The notes beneath the pieces are model-generated. The model saw only the letters and a program-made list of their open reading frames with translations, made no database searches and was not told the origin of the DNA. The position numbers and the translations under genes are program-made. A stretch of DNA of 64,000 nucleotides. Origin: Altimarinus sp964500515. GTDB lineage: Bacteria; Patescibacteriota; Gracilibacteria; BD1-5; UBA6164. The stretch is from NCBI GenBank assembly GCA_964500515.1, contig CAZCNE010000001.1, positions 124,001-188,000 of the forward strand, written 5' to 3'. Below, one piece after another: positions 37,876 through 48,564 of the stretch (positions are counted from its first letter, which is position 1; the number at the start of each line of letters is the position of its first letter).

Positions 37876-37965
37876 ATTTATTCTTTTTAACTTTCATATA
37901 TTTTACATCCTTATTTAAGTTTTTCAAGTGTTTTTTTTATCAAAATATTATCTTTTTCTTTAATT

Positions 37966-37976
37966 TATGGTATAAT
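37966..37976 (+). promoter_or_regulatory. Extended -10 promoter of the secretion ATPase gene
   Basis: TATAAT at 37971-37976 is preceded by TGG, giving a TGn extended -10 element. The start codon is 23 nt downstream. No clear -35 box is present, as is common for extended -10 promoters. Confidence 0.6.
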
Positions 37977-37998
37977 TATAAAAATAATAATTTTACAA

Positions 37999-40434
37999 AT
38001 GGAATACATAATTGCTTGAATTATTTCTCTAGCTTTAATTTGATTTTTAGTTTTATTTTATCTTAGAAAAAAAGAAGAACTAAAAAGAACTTTAAAATTA
38101 TCTTTTTTTAAAGTTACTGTTCCAAAAAAAGATAGTGATTTAGATGAAAAAAAAGAAACTTCAAAAGATTTCAAGGAAACTGTTTCTATTATGGAACAGC
38201 TTTTATCGTCGTTAAAAAGTATTTATTCAGGAAAAATTTATAAAAAATTATTATGACAAGATATTTTTAGTTTGGAGTATATTGCTATAAATGATGAAAT
38301 TTTGTTTTATATAGTTGTGCCAAAAAATTATAAAGAATTACTTGAAAAGCAAATAAATTGATTTTACCCTGATGCAATTGTGGAAGAAAGTTTAGAAGAA
38401 AATATTTTTCTAGATAAAAAATACAATAATTGAACTTATTTATACACAGGAAAACCTTTTTATTATCCTATAAAAACTTATCAAAAACTTGAATCAGATC
38501 CTATAAATAATATAACAAATGCTTTATCAAAGATGAATGAAGATGAAGCTGCAGTTATTCAAATTCTTCTTAAACCAATTATAGATGATTGGCAAAAAGA
38601 ATCTGTAAAAACTTCTAGTATCATAATGAAATGAAAAAAAGAAAAAATTTCATTTAACCCAATAAAACTTATTAAACTTTTTGTAGACGTTTTATTTTTT
38701 TCTTGAAAAGATGATGATAAAAGCAAAATGTCAGATGCTTGAGAAACTTCAGCTTTGACTCAAGAAAGAGCAAAAGTTGTAGATGAAAAATGAGATAAAA
38801 CTGGTTATGAAGTTGTTATAAAAATAATTTGTACTTGAAATAAAAAATCTTCTGTTGATTCAAATTTAAAAAATATTGTTTCTAGTTTTTCACAATTTGC
38901 TTATCCAGAATTTAATAGATTTGTTTCAACAAATAATCATTCTTATAATTTGCTTGTAAAAAATTATATATATAGATTTTTTAAAAAGCCTTTTTGAAAA
39001 CCAAAAATGATTTTAAACACAGAAGAAATAGCTTCTATATTTCACTTTCCACATAGTAAATATAATAAAACTCCAGAAATAAAATGGCAAAATTTCAAGA
39101 TAGTTAAAGCTCCAGCTAATATTCCTAAAGAATGACTCCTTTTATGACACAATATTTATAGGTGAGTGAAAAAAGAAATAAGAGTAAAAACAGAGGATAG
39201 ATTCAGGCATTTTTATGTAATTGGTCAAACCGGTACTTGAAAATCAAGTATTATGCAAGTTATGGCAAGACAAGATTTTGTGAATTGAAATTGATTAGCT
39301 ATTATGGATCCACACTGAGATTTAGCAAAAGATTTGATGCCATTTATTCCTAGAGAAAGAGCTGATGATGTGATTTATTTTGATCCAGCTGATGAGGCAA
39401 GACCTATGTGACTCAATATACTTGAAGCCTCAAATCAAGATGAAAAAGAAAAAGTTGCCCAAGATGCGATGAATATAATGATAAAATTATTTTGAAATGA
39501 GATTTTTTGACCTCGTTTACAAGATTATTTTAGAAATGGTTGTTTAACTTTGATGGATTATCCTCAATGATGAGCTATTACTGATATAATGAGACTTTTT
39601 ACAGACCAAGATTTTCAAAAAGATAGAATTAGACATTTAAAAAATCCAATTGTTAGAAATTGGTGGGAAAAAACTTTTGCTTCCATGTGAGATAGAGAAA
39701 AAGCTGAAATTATTCCATATTTTGCAGCTAAATTTGGTCAATTTATTACAAACTCAATGATGAGAAATATTTTAGGCCAATTAAAAAGTAGTTTTGATAT
39801 TTCTGAAGTTATGCAAACTTGAAAAATTCTTCTTATAAATTTAAGTAAATGACTTATTTGAGATATAAATTCAGAACTTCTTTGACTTATAATAGTAAAT
39901 AAAATTCAGATGGCAGCGATGAAAAGACAACAAATGTCAAAAGAAGAAAGAAAAGACTTTTATCTTTATATAGATGAGTTTCAAAACTATATAACTCCGA
40001 GTATAGAATCTATACTTTCTGAAGCTCGTAAATATCGTCTTTGACTTGTTTTGGCCCACCAATATTTATGACAATTAGAAAAATCTGATGCTTTGACTAA
40101 ATCAAGTTTAAATTTAAAAAATGCTATTTTTGGTAATGTATGAAGTGTGCTTAGTTACAAGATTTGACCAGAAGATTGAGAATTTTTAGCAAAATATTAT
40201 GCTCCAGTTTTTTCTGAACAAGATCTTATAAATATGGATAAATTTAAGGCAGTAATGAAACTATCTGTTGATCAACAACCAACAACTCCTTTTTCTATAA
40301 TCCCTGTTAATCCATATCTTGAAACTTGAGACACAAAAATAGCAAAAGCATATATAGAATTATCAAGATTAAAATATGGTAGAGACAAAGAATTTGTATG
40401 AAAAGAAATTGAATATAGAATATGAAGTTTTTAG
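37999..40434 (+). CDS. Large secretion/conjugation-type ATPase (TraG/VirD4/VirB4-like)
   Basis: This 811-residue ATPase has an N-terminal membrane helix (YIIAGIISLALIGFLVLFYL). A roughly 370-residue domain with no close family assigned follows, then a RecA-like motor. Walker A reads YVIGQTGTGKSSIMQVMARQ, followed by GLAIMDPHGDLAKDL. Walker B with DEF reads FYLYIDEFQNYITPSIESIL, with downstream GLVLAHQYLGQL and an arginine-bearing SEARKYR. It is typical of type IV coupling/conjugation ATPases and of DUF87-class proteins widespread in CPR genomes. Proposed roles are DNA or protein export or uptake next to the pilus system. No relaxase or other VirB core genes lie beside it. Confidence 0.85.
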
Positions 40435-40529
40435 GATAAATTGTTCATATATAAAAAATCTTTTGACAAAAAATAATTTTCCTTAGACTTTAAAAGTATT
40501 TTTTTAAAGGTTTTTTTTATATTAAATAA

Positions 40530-40811
40530 ATGAACATAAAAAATAATCTAGAAGGTATTCAAAAAAAATTAGACTTGAATGATGAGAATATAAGTAAAGA
40601 AAATTTAATGGAAAAATTTCCAAGAATTAATTCCTTGGATGGTATTATATTAGCATTAACTTTTTTAGCTTTATTTTTTTCTTCTTGAATATTTAATAAA
40701 AAATATTTAAATTTATCTGAAGAAACTAGTATATATAAAATATTACTAAATAATAAAGTAATTAATTTAATTGAACAAAAATATGAAAGTAACGTAGACT
40801 CAATTAATTAA
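40530..40811 (+). CDS. Small single-pass membrane protein, 93 aa
   Basis: The family is not recognised. A hydrophilic N-terminus (MNIKNNLEGIQKKLDLNDENI) leads to one transmembrane segment (DGIILALTFLALFFSSGIF). A short C-terminal helix (KILLNNKVINLIEQKYESNV) follows. It lies 95 nt after the secretion ATPase on the same strand and could be an accessory subunit, but only position suggests that. One glycine is TGA. Confidence 0.6.
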
Positions 40812-40987
40812 GAGGGGAATTAGAAAATTTGGAAATATTAAATTAAATTCTTAAACAAAAATCATTAATCAATTTAAATTTATAAAATTTAAAACAAAAA
40901 TTGTTTATTTTTGATTTTAATAATTATTTCACTATTATAATTTTAATCATATAATTTTCATTTTTAATTATTAACTATTATTATTTT

Positions 40988-41644
40988 ATGTTATACATAG
41001 TTTCTACTCCCATTTGAAATTTAGAAGACATAACTTTAAGAGCATTGAGAATCTTAAAGGAAGTTGATTATATAGCTTGTGAAGATACAAGAAATACTTG
41101 AATTTTACTCAAGCATTTTGATATTAAAAAACCTCTTTTAAGTTATCATTCATATTCTTGAGTAGCAAAACTAGATAAAATTATTTCACTTTTAAAAGAA
41201 GCAAAAGATATAGCATTGGTTTCTGATGCTTGAACTCCATGAATTTCTGATCCAGGCTATCCACTTATACAAGAAGCTTTAAAAAATGATATAAAAATAG
41301 TTCCAATTCCTTGAGTTTCAGCTTTTTTGACAGCTTTACAAGCTTCATGACTTCCTATAAATCATTTTTTGTATTTATGATTTTTACCAATAAAAAAATG
41401 AAGACAAACACTTTTTAAAAAGATGCAAAATATTGAAGAAACAATTGTTTTTTATGAATCTGTTCACAGAATAGAAAAAACTCTAAAAGAGTTATGAGAT
41501 TATTTATGACTTGAGAAAAGCATAGTTATAGCTAGAGAACTTACAAAAAAATTTGAAGAATTTACAAGAACAAGTATAAAAGAAGCTATAGAAATTTACT
41601 CTAAAAAAGAAAAACAAAAATGAGAATTCGTTATAATTTTATAA
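40988..41644 (+). CDS. rsmI: 16S rRNA C1402 ribose 2'-O-methyltransferase RsmI
   Basis: This 218-residue tetrapyrrole-methylase-fold enzyme modifies C1402 in the 16S decoding centre. It starts LYIVSTPIGNLEDITLRALR, with DYIACEDTRNTGILL, LVSDAGTPGISDPGYPL, PIPGVSAFLTALQASGLP and FYESVHRIEKTLKEL, all RsmI hallmarks. It ends at EFVIIL, somewhat shorter than the E. coli protein because the C-terminal extension is missing. Its upstream 176-nt gap holds no gene. Six or more of the motif glycines are TGA. Confidence 0.95.
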
Positions 41645-41651
41645 AAAAATG

Positions 41652-41679
41652 TTGACAAAAAGACAATAAAAAATAATAT
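41652..41679 (+). promoter_or_regulatory. Promoter upstream of the RHH-like gene
   Basis: TTGACA (41652-41657) is followed after 16 bp by TAATAT (41674-41679). The next start codon is 32 nt downstream. Confidence 0.6.
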
Positions 41680-41710
41680 AATTAAGTATTATTTTTTAAT
41701 TTTTATACTT

Positions 41711-41872
41711 ATGAGAATATGAAAAAAATCTGTATATCTTGATTCTGAAGCAGTAGATGCTTTGAAAAAATTGGTAAAAGAATGATATTATTATAACTGA
41801 ATTAGACTAAATTCAATGAGTCAGGTAGTTTTAGCTTTGATAAAAGAAAGAGAAAAATATATAAAAAAATAA
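41711..41872 (+). CDS. Small ribbon-helix-helix-like protein, 53 aa
   Basis: The length and pattern suggest a ribbon-helix-helix DNA-binding protein. A short N-terminal strand with basic residues (MRIGKKSVYLD) is followed by helix 1 (SEAVDALKKLVKEGYYY), a turn, and helix 2 beginning SMSQVVLALIKERE. No toxin partner is visible, although the next small gene follows after 31 nt. It could be an autoregulated repressor. Assignment rests on pattern only. Confidence 0.6.
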
Positions 41873-41903
41873 TTGTATTATTTACAATAATAATTCATTA
41901 AAT

Positions 41904-42191
41904 ATGTTAATTTCAAAATCTATAAACAAAAAAAACTTATATGAAATTACTATTAAATCTCTTGTATGGAATAGTATAATTGAAGTTTTTAATGATGAAA
42001 AAAAAATTAATATAAAAGAATTTTTAGTTTCTGTTCAAATCAAGAAAAAAAAGATATTTGTTAAAGTAAATAAAGCTATAATTAAATCAGAAATCCAACT
42101 TTTAGAAAATAAAATTTTGGAAAAAATTGAAAATAAATTTAAAAAACTTTGATTTAAATGGAAAGATTTAGAAATTGTTTATATTATATAA
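41904..42191 (+). CDS. Hypothetical basic protein, 95 aa
   Basis: This Lys/Ile-rich protein has alternating strand-like and helical stretches (EFLVSVQIKKKKIFVKVNKAII, LLENKILEKIENKFKKLGF). The pattern of a short strand pair followed by a helix resembles DUF721/DciA-like or KH-like RNA- or DNA-binding domains, but no signature residue confirms it. It stands between the RHH-like gene and the PP2C-like gene, all on the plus strand, so these may be cotranscribed. Confidence 0.55.
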
Positions 42192-42265
42192 AATAATATT
42201 TGATAATTTATCAAAAAGACTTATTATGTTTTATAATTTTATTATTAAAAAATAAAAACTAAACT

Positions 42266-44155
42266 ATGATAGAAATTGCATCTAAAAAAATAGAATTAAA
42301 AAGTAAAAATGAAGTGATTTTAAAAAATATTGAACTTGATAATAATCTTAATTGTTTTATTTTAATAGATACAGAAGATGATAAATTTTGAGATATAATT
42401 TTAAATAAACTCCTTGACAATATAATATGAAAAATTTCATCAGAATCTGCATATAAAGATTTTAGTATAGCACTTGAAAATACAAATACAATTATAAAAT
42501 CATGGAAAAATAATGAATGAATCAAATGAGAAGTTAATATTTTTGCTGCAGTTTTAGAAGAAAAAAATCTTATTTTTTCTACTATTTGATCAGCTTCTTG
42601 TTATTTAGTAAAAAAAGATAATGAAATTGTTGAAATAACAGAAAAAGATGATTGTAAAAAAGAATTTTCTTTTATTTCTAATTGAGATATAAAAAATGAA
42701 GAAACAATAATAATTTGTAGTGATAAATTATTACATCATGTTTCTAGATCTGATATAATTGAATCATTGGATGTTGAAAACTTAGAAGATTTTATAAAAA
42801 ATTTAGAAATTACCTTATTTGATGAAAAAATAAACAAAAATTTATGATTTATTGCTGTAAAAAATTCATATTTTAAAGAGATTAAAACAGAGCCTTTATT
42901 TTGTATAAAAAATTATTGTTTTAAAGCTATGGATAATGATTTTACAAAGAAAACTATAGCTTTGTATATGCTTGCTAAAGAAAAGGTTTCAAAACAAAAA
43001 AAATCAATTAAAACTGTACTTTTATTTATGTGAATTATTATTTCATTTTTTGTTTTGTATTCTATGATTTCTTCAATTTCAACTAAAACTTCACAAACAC
43101 AAGAAGTCAATGAATTAAAAAAAGATTTACAAAATTCAAAAAAATTGGTTGAATTAGCTCAAAACAATATCAATAATCCTGATATATTTTCTGAAAATAT
43201 AAAAAAAGCAGATGCGCTTTTATCAAAACTAAGAGATAAAAATATGTATTTGACAGATGTAGAAAAAATAAGCTGAGATATAATATCTATAAAAAAACAA
43301 TTTAATTTAGTTGAAACATTTGAAGAAAGAAATGATAATTTGGTTTATAAAGATATTCCATCTTGAACTTCAAAAATCTATAATTTAAATTGAAATATTT
43401 ATCTTATTACAAAAAATAGTTTATTGTGACCAATAGTTGCTTGAAAAGATTCAAAAGAATATTTTTTTAATGATATATGAGATGATAGTTTTGTTGATAT
43501 TACAAGTATAGATTGACAGATATTTTTAGTTACAAAAAAATGAAGAATTGTTTCATTTGAAAAAACAGGATTTTTTAAATTTTATGATGTAAAATGACAA
43601 GCTAAATGGGAAGATTTTAAAAGTGTAGAAACTTATAGTTCGTATTTATACACTTTATCAACAAGTTGAAATCAAATATTTAGACATAGAAAATTTTGAC
43701 AAGAATTTGAAAAGGGAACTACATATTTAGAAGAATGAAACAAAGATACTCAAAATATTATTGATATTTGAATTGATTGATGAATATATCTTTTAAAAAA
43801 TGATTTAAGTATTTCAAAAGTATTTAGAAGTCCAAGTTTTAGAGTACAAAATTTAGTTTTAAACAAATTCCCAAAAATATATAGTATAGAGAAATGAACC
43901 TCTGCTCCTAGGATAATAACTTGAGCTAAACTAAAATATGTTTATCTTTACCTAAACAATAAAATTCGGGTACTTAGAACTGATGCTCACAATTTTAGTC
44001 AAACTAAAAGTTTAACTTATGTATGACAAATTGATTGAATCAATAAAATAATTGATTTTTCTATTTACCGTGATTGAGAAGTTTTTGTATTAAATAAAAA
44101 TTGAGTTTTTAGAATTAACTTTGAAGTTTCTGATAATAAATTGATACTTAAATAA
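42266..44155 (+). CDS. Membrane protein with PP2C-like domain and extracellular beta-propeller
   Basis: In this 629-residue protein the first ~230 residues look like a PP2C/SpoIIE-type fold (NVIFAAVLEEKNLIFSTIGSASCYLV and ETIIICSDKLLHHVS are typical strands). The canonical DGxG metal-binding motifs are missing, so it may be catalytically dead. One transmembrane helix (TVLLFMGIIISFFVLYSMI) follows, then a coiled coil (about 275-330). About 280 residues of repeated strands (GNIYLITKNSLLGPIV, GQIFLVTKKGRIV, GGIYLLKNDL) probably form a propeller outside the cell. It could sense an external ligand and signal inward. A terminator follows. Confidence 0.6.
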
Positions 44156-44168
44156 AAAATTAAAATAA

Positions 44169-44207
44169 AAAAAATCCTCTTTTATATTATTTGTATGAGG
44201 ATTTTTT
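44169..44207. terminator. Bidirectional intrinsic terminator
   Basis: An 11-bp stem AAAAAATCCTC/GAGGATTTTTT has a 17-nt loop and a T run. It separates the PP2C-like gene from the convergent secreted-protein block. Confidence 0.8.
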
Positions 44208-44233
44208 TTATAAATTAAGATAGAAATATATAA

Positions 44234-44830
44234 TTACCATACCAATTCGCCTGGATCATTTGTATCACAGTCTCACCAACAATCTCTATTATATCTTGCT
44301 ATTCAATCTGCTGTATAACTATATGTTGTACTACATGGTCTAGCACATCATGCTCAAGGATATGCTTTCCAAGGACTACATTTATTGTAATCGTAAGTAT
44401 TGTTAGTAACCCAACATCCTTGAGATCAAGCAGGTTGTGCTCAAGGATCACATAGTCAATCACTACACCATACTCATCTTGTTTGATAACCACCACATCA
44501 TCTAGAAGTTAAAGTATTGTAACTACATCATGACCATCATCAAACACTCCGTGCTGTACAATTACGAACAGATAGATTAGGGTGATTAGGGACAGTATTA
44601 AATTCTCACCAGGTTTTTGTTGGGATAAAAAAAGAACTACTTCCATTATTAATAACTACTCTACAAGTTTGACTAGATGAAACTCTAACAATTATTTTAG
44701 CTCCTGGATTTATTCTAAATCATGTATTCCAAGTATTTAAAGCAATTACACTAAGAGTAGAGAAAGTACATATAACAAATATTAATAAAAAAACAAGGTA
44801 GGCAGGAGTATTTTTTAAAAATTTTTTCAT
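44234..44830 (-). CDS. Secreted Cys/Trp-rich protein, thrombospondin-1-like repeats
   Basis: This 198-residue protein has an N-terminal signal/anchor (YLVFLLIFVICTFSTLSVIA) and a beta-type stretch. Two Cys-rich units follow: SVGGWSGCSYNTLTSRGCGGYQTRGVWC and NKCSPWKAYPGAGCARPCSTTYSYTADGIARYNRDC. The spacing W-S-x-C-S ... C-G-x-x-Q-x-R-x-x-x-C recalls thrombospondin type 1 repeats, which mediate adhesion. This is a pattern match, not a firm family call. It has 15 or so cysteines, which fits an extracellular disulfide-rich fold. It is the last gene of the minus-strand adhesin block. Confidence 0.65.
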
Positions 44831-44855
44831 AAAATATTAATTATTAATAAATTTA

Positions 44856-46001
44856 TTAATCTTCTTTAACTATACATCAGGCTCATCATCAAGCCATACA
44901 ATAAATAGTTGTTTCACATTGTTCGCTTACTCATCAATATTCTCAAATACAATGCCATTTAGATGGCCATAATCACTCAACAGGAGAAGGATTTCAAAAA
45001 TAACATAAGTTTATTGGAGTAGTATATAGGTTTTCACCACTATCGTTTCAACAAACTCAATCAGTTGGTTTTATACATTTTCACTCTGAACTTTCCCAAG
45101 TATAAGTATTTTTACATTTAAATCAACATACTTTTCAAAGGTGAGTCCGAATAATTTCATCTAATCAATAAACTTCTATATCAAAAAAATCAGTACTAGT
45201 TTTTTCAGAATTTTCAGGAGGATTTCAATTACAAAATCATATATCTGTAAATGTAGGTCAAATATTACAATAAGTTTGGTATAATCAAGTATTTGAATTG
45301 ATAAGATAAACTCAGTTTCTAAGTGGAATATTTCAATTTTCTATAACATATTCTTCACAAGAATTTCATATTATTCAAGTAATAGAAGTTCAATATAACA
45401 CATTTAAATCATATCATGAGTTTTTATTTATATAAGTTTCATTGTCAAAATAAACAATATAATCTCAAGTTAGGTCATTTAGTTCAATATTTCATGAGTT
45501 TATTGTATTTATAGGGTTTTTTTGAGAATCAAGAATTAATCATAAATCCTTTCAATAAATAATCGGATATCTATTTGTATAGTCATTGGCAAATGCTTTA
45601 TTTGAAATAGAAGTTAAATAGTTATGGTTTTCTAAAAAACCCATAACTCAAGGAAATCTTAAACTTGAGTTTAAATAATATATATAATATGACTCATCTA
45701 AAGGATCTTTTCATAATCATTTATATCAAATAATTTTTAAAATATTTTCTCAAACTAATCATTGATATCAAATAAGTTCTCAAGAAGAATAAATATCGAT
45801 TTTTTTGTATGGAGTTGGTAAAATATTTTTTAGTTTATATGCCTCAAGAAATGAATAAATATCAGATAATTCTGTTTTTCTATTTGCATCACGAGAGTTT
45901 GAAACATATCAGTTATATGAAACTACACCTATTGCAGAAAGAATTATAATAATAGTTATTACAATAATTAATTCTGCAAGTGAAAAAGCTTTTTTATTCA
46001 T
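44856..46001 (-). CDS. Type IV pilin-like adhesin with Cys-rich C-terminus
   Basis: This 381-residue protein has a prepilin leader and helix, MNKKAFSLAELIIVITIIIILSAIGVVSYNGYVSNSRDANR, with Glu+5. About 220 residues of beta-rich sequence contain many Gly(TGA) and Tyr. The C-terminal 100 residues carry at least ten cysteines (CGFKCKNTYTW, CIKPTDGVCGNDSG, WHCIGEYGG, CMAGGGAGCIV). It is far larger than a major pilin, so a tip adhesin or minor pilin is likely. It resembles the 521-residue pilin at 48565-50130 in layout. Prepilin peptidase is not in the window. Confidence 0.85.
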
Positions 46002-46018
46002 TTTTAAAGAAAATAAAT

Positions 46019-46789
46019 TTAAGTTTTAAAAGTATTTTTTTCTATAAAGTCAATTACTTCTTTTTTTAAATCATCATTTATTATCGCATTTATACTATAA
46101 TCTTCTATATCTTCATCTTCTTCCAAAGCTTCAATCATTTTAATAATTTTTAAAGCTTTATCAAATTCACTAATTTCTATTTCATTTGAAGCAATGTATT
46201 CCAATTTACTATCAGTGTATTTAAATCATTTTTCCATTAATTGATTTCACAAGTTCTTTAAATTATCTAAATGACAAATAATTTGAATTTCATCATTATT
46301 TACAATTATATTTTCAGCTTCAGTTTCAAATACAAATTCTTCTAGTTTTTCAAAATCTATCTTGTTTTTATCTAGATAAATTACTCATTTCCTTTCAAAA
46401 ATCCAAGCTACACTTCCAGATTCTCACATATTTCATCAAAATTTAGAAAAAATATGTCTTATATTTGAAGCTGTTCTATTTTTGTTATCTGTCAATGTTT
46501 GTATAATTACAGCAACTCAACCTGGAGCGTATCATTCATAAATTATTTGACTAACTTGCTCACTTGATTTATCAAGTCAAGCTCATTTTTTTATTGCTCT
46601 TTCTATATTATCATTTGGAACATTATCTTTTTTTGCTTTTTCTATAGCATCTGACAAAGCCGGATTTAATTCTGGATCACTTCAATTTGTTGCAGCTAGA
46701 GCTATAAGTTTAGCATGCAAAGAAAAAACTTTTTGTTTTGCTGCATTTGAAAGATCTTTTTTTCATTGTACTACTGGTCATCTTCACAT
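46019..46789 (-). CDS. yebC: YebC/PmpR-family translational or transcriptional regulator
   Basis: This 256-residue protein follows the YebC layout: LHAKLIALAATNGSDPELNPALSDAIEKAKKDNVPNDNIERAIKKG, then EGYAPGGVAVIIQTLTDNKNRT and SGSVAWIFERKGVIYL. An acidic C-terminal domain (MIEALEEDEDIEDYS) ends it. Family members act on transcription or relieve ribosome stalling at proline-rich stretches. The usual 'MAGHSKWANIKHRK' start is replaced by MGRGPVVQGKKDL. It is embedded in the adhesin block, 6 nt after the fibre gene stop. Confidence 0.93.
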
Positions 46790-46795
46790 ATTGTA

Positions 46796-47713
46796 TTATT
46801 TATTTATTAATAATTTTTTTATATTATTTATTTCATTTTTAAGATTTTCTATTTCTTTATTTTGTTTTTTTATTTGAGTTTGTTGATCTTTTACAACTCA
46901 AATCAAAGGAACAACAAGTTTAGGATAGTTTACAGATTTAATTCATTCAGGATCTTTTTCCACGAATTCAGGAAAATACTTTTCTATATCTTGAGCTATA
47001 ACTCATATATCTCCAATTGGATTTTTTTTATTTTTCTTATCTTTCCAATCAAATCTTTTTGGATCTATTTTTAATATATCAAAATAATTATTAAGCTTTT
47101 TTATGTTTGTTTTTAGTTTTTTATCCGAATTATAGACAAAAGCATCACCATAAACTGTTGACATAATATTAGTTCATCAAGCATATTCTCAAGCATGATT
47201 TATTACTAACTGATCACTTGATTTGACTCACAATATTGCAAGGTTTCTTCATCATCAACTTGTAGCTGCTCATCACTGAATCCATACATCATAATCTGCT
47301 CAATGATTAATTCTCGCTACTCAAATCATATCCAGTTTATAACTAGGATTAGCAACACCAATCCCAACATTTCCTCAAGTATAGTAAATATTGTTTCAAG
47401 AAATAGTCCAAGGAGTATTAGGAGCCCAAGAAGTTTTACAATCTCAATCAATACAATATCAACTTGAATTCACGTTTCAATTAACATCAAGTTTATAACT
47501 TGATAATGGAGCTTTTCCAATTCAAATATTTTTTCAATCTCAAGCACTATTTATATTTAAAACTCTTTCTCTCAAAGTGTTGTACCATCAAGATTTAATA
47601 AAATCTCCATCGTTTATACTTGTTTCTATTGAAACTACATTTGCTCAGTACAATTGCAGTACACCAAGTCACATAGCTAAAAGTAAAACAATATAAATGC
47701 TTTTTCTTTTCAT
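46796..47713 (-). CDS. Secreted fibre-like protein with S74 self-chaperone domain
   Basis: This 305-residue protein has a signal peptide (SIYIVLLLAMGLGVLQLYGA). Two fibre-type segments are GKNIGIGKAPLSSYKLDVNGNVNSSG and GNVGIGVANPSYKLDMIG. The C-terminal intramolecular chaperone (peptidase S74) domain has NSDKKLKTNIKKLNNYFDILK, FDWK, IGDIGVIAQDIEKYFPEFV and KSVNYPKLVVPLIGVVKDQ. It ends in a coiled coil. S74 domains trimerise fibres of phage tails and surface adhesins and are then cleaved off after a conserved Ser, here probably in NSDKK. With a signal peptide and no phage genes around, a cell-surface fibre is most likely. Confidence 0.85.
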
Positions 47714-47763
47714 ATAAAAATGGTTATATAATAAAATAATTTTTTTTTACAATTTGTTAATAC

Positions 47764-48096
47764 TTACTCATTATCTATTAATCAAGTATTTGTATCATTT
47801 TCTTGTTTTATTCAAGCAGTTTGCTGTCAGTTTATAAGGTTTAAATTTTTAAAACATTCAACATTAATAACCTCAGCTTTTCTTTTTCAGCTATTAATAG
47901 TAAAAGATTTACAATTTGAGTTTATTGCATTATTGATAAAATCATCTACCGCACTAATATATCATTTATTGTAAGTTTGAAATCAAATTTTATTTATCAA
48001 ATCATATCAAATATAAATAAATGAAAATATTATCCATAAAATAATAAGTATATTTTTTATTTTAAATATTGAAATTTCTTTTTTTGAATCATTCAT
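47764..48096 (-). CDS. Single-pass membrane protein, 110 aa
   Basis: The family is not recognised. A short basic cytoplasmic start (MNDSKKEISIFKIKN) is followed by one transmembrane helix (ILIILWIIFSFIYIGYDLI) and a small outer domain with two cysteines (NSNCKSFTI, VECFKNL). It lacks the prepilin Phe-Thr-Leu-x-Glu core. It sits between two fibre genes and may be an assembly helper or minor surface component. Seven glycines, all TGA, occur in the outer part. Confidence 0.65.
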
Positions 48097-48115
48097 GTTT
48101 TAAGATTTAAAAATA

Positions 48116-48541
48116 TTATTTACAACAAATCCAAACATTATTTGCTGTAGGATGCCAAACATTATATTCAGGAGAAGCCCAGTTAACACTTCATCCAGCG
48201 AATCATATAACCCGAAATGGATGAGTAGGAGGACAACTACCCCACGGATTTCAATCCGCATCAGATCTAGTTACACATACTTTATTAATGTGTCAAGAGA
48301 TATTTACATTTCATACAACATCAAGTTTTTGTGTTGGAGTAGAAGTACCTATTCCAATATTTAATCAATTTCAATGTATTTCCTTGATTCTACTTTTTAA
48401 GTTATTGAACCATCAAATTCCTAAAGTATCTCAAACTGAATAATTTGTATTGATATTATTTAATTCAACAGCCTTTACTGCAAAAAATCCAAGAAAAAAA
48501 ATTACAATAACTGATAAATATTTGAGACTTTTTTTATTCAT
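48116..48541 (-). CDS. Secreted fibre-like protein, 141 aa, no chaperone tail
   Basis: This protein has a signal peptide (YLSVIVIFFLGFFAVKA). After it comes GDTLGIGWFNNLKSRI, which parallels SGWYNTLRERV in the S74 protein, and LNIGIGTSTPTQKLDVVGNVNISG, the same fibre motif. A Trp/Pro/Cys-rich end follows (NPWGSCPPTHPF, WHPTANNVWICCK). It is therefore a short paralogue of the 305-residue fibre that lacks the S74 tail. The pair could be co-assembled. It lies in the adhesin block with 23-nt spacing to the pilin gene upstream. Confidence 0.75.
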
Positions 48542-48564
48542 TTTTACATAAATTAAAAAATAAA

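Noticed and set aside
46796..47713. Prophage remnant suggested by the S74 fibre domain
   Set aside because: The protein has a secretion signal and no capsid, portal, terminase or integrase genes are near.
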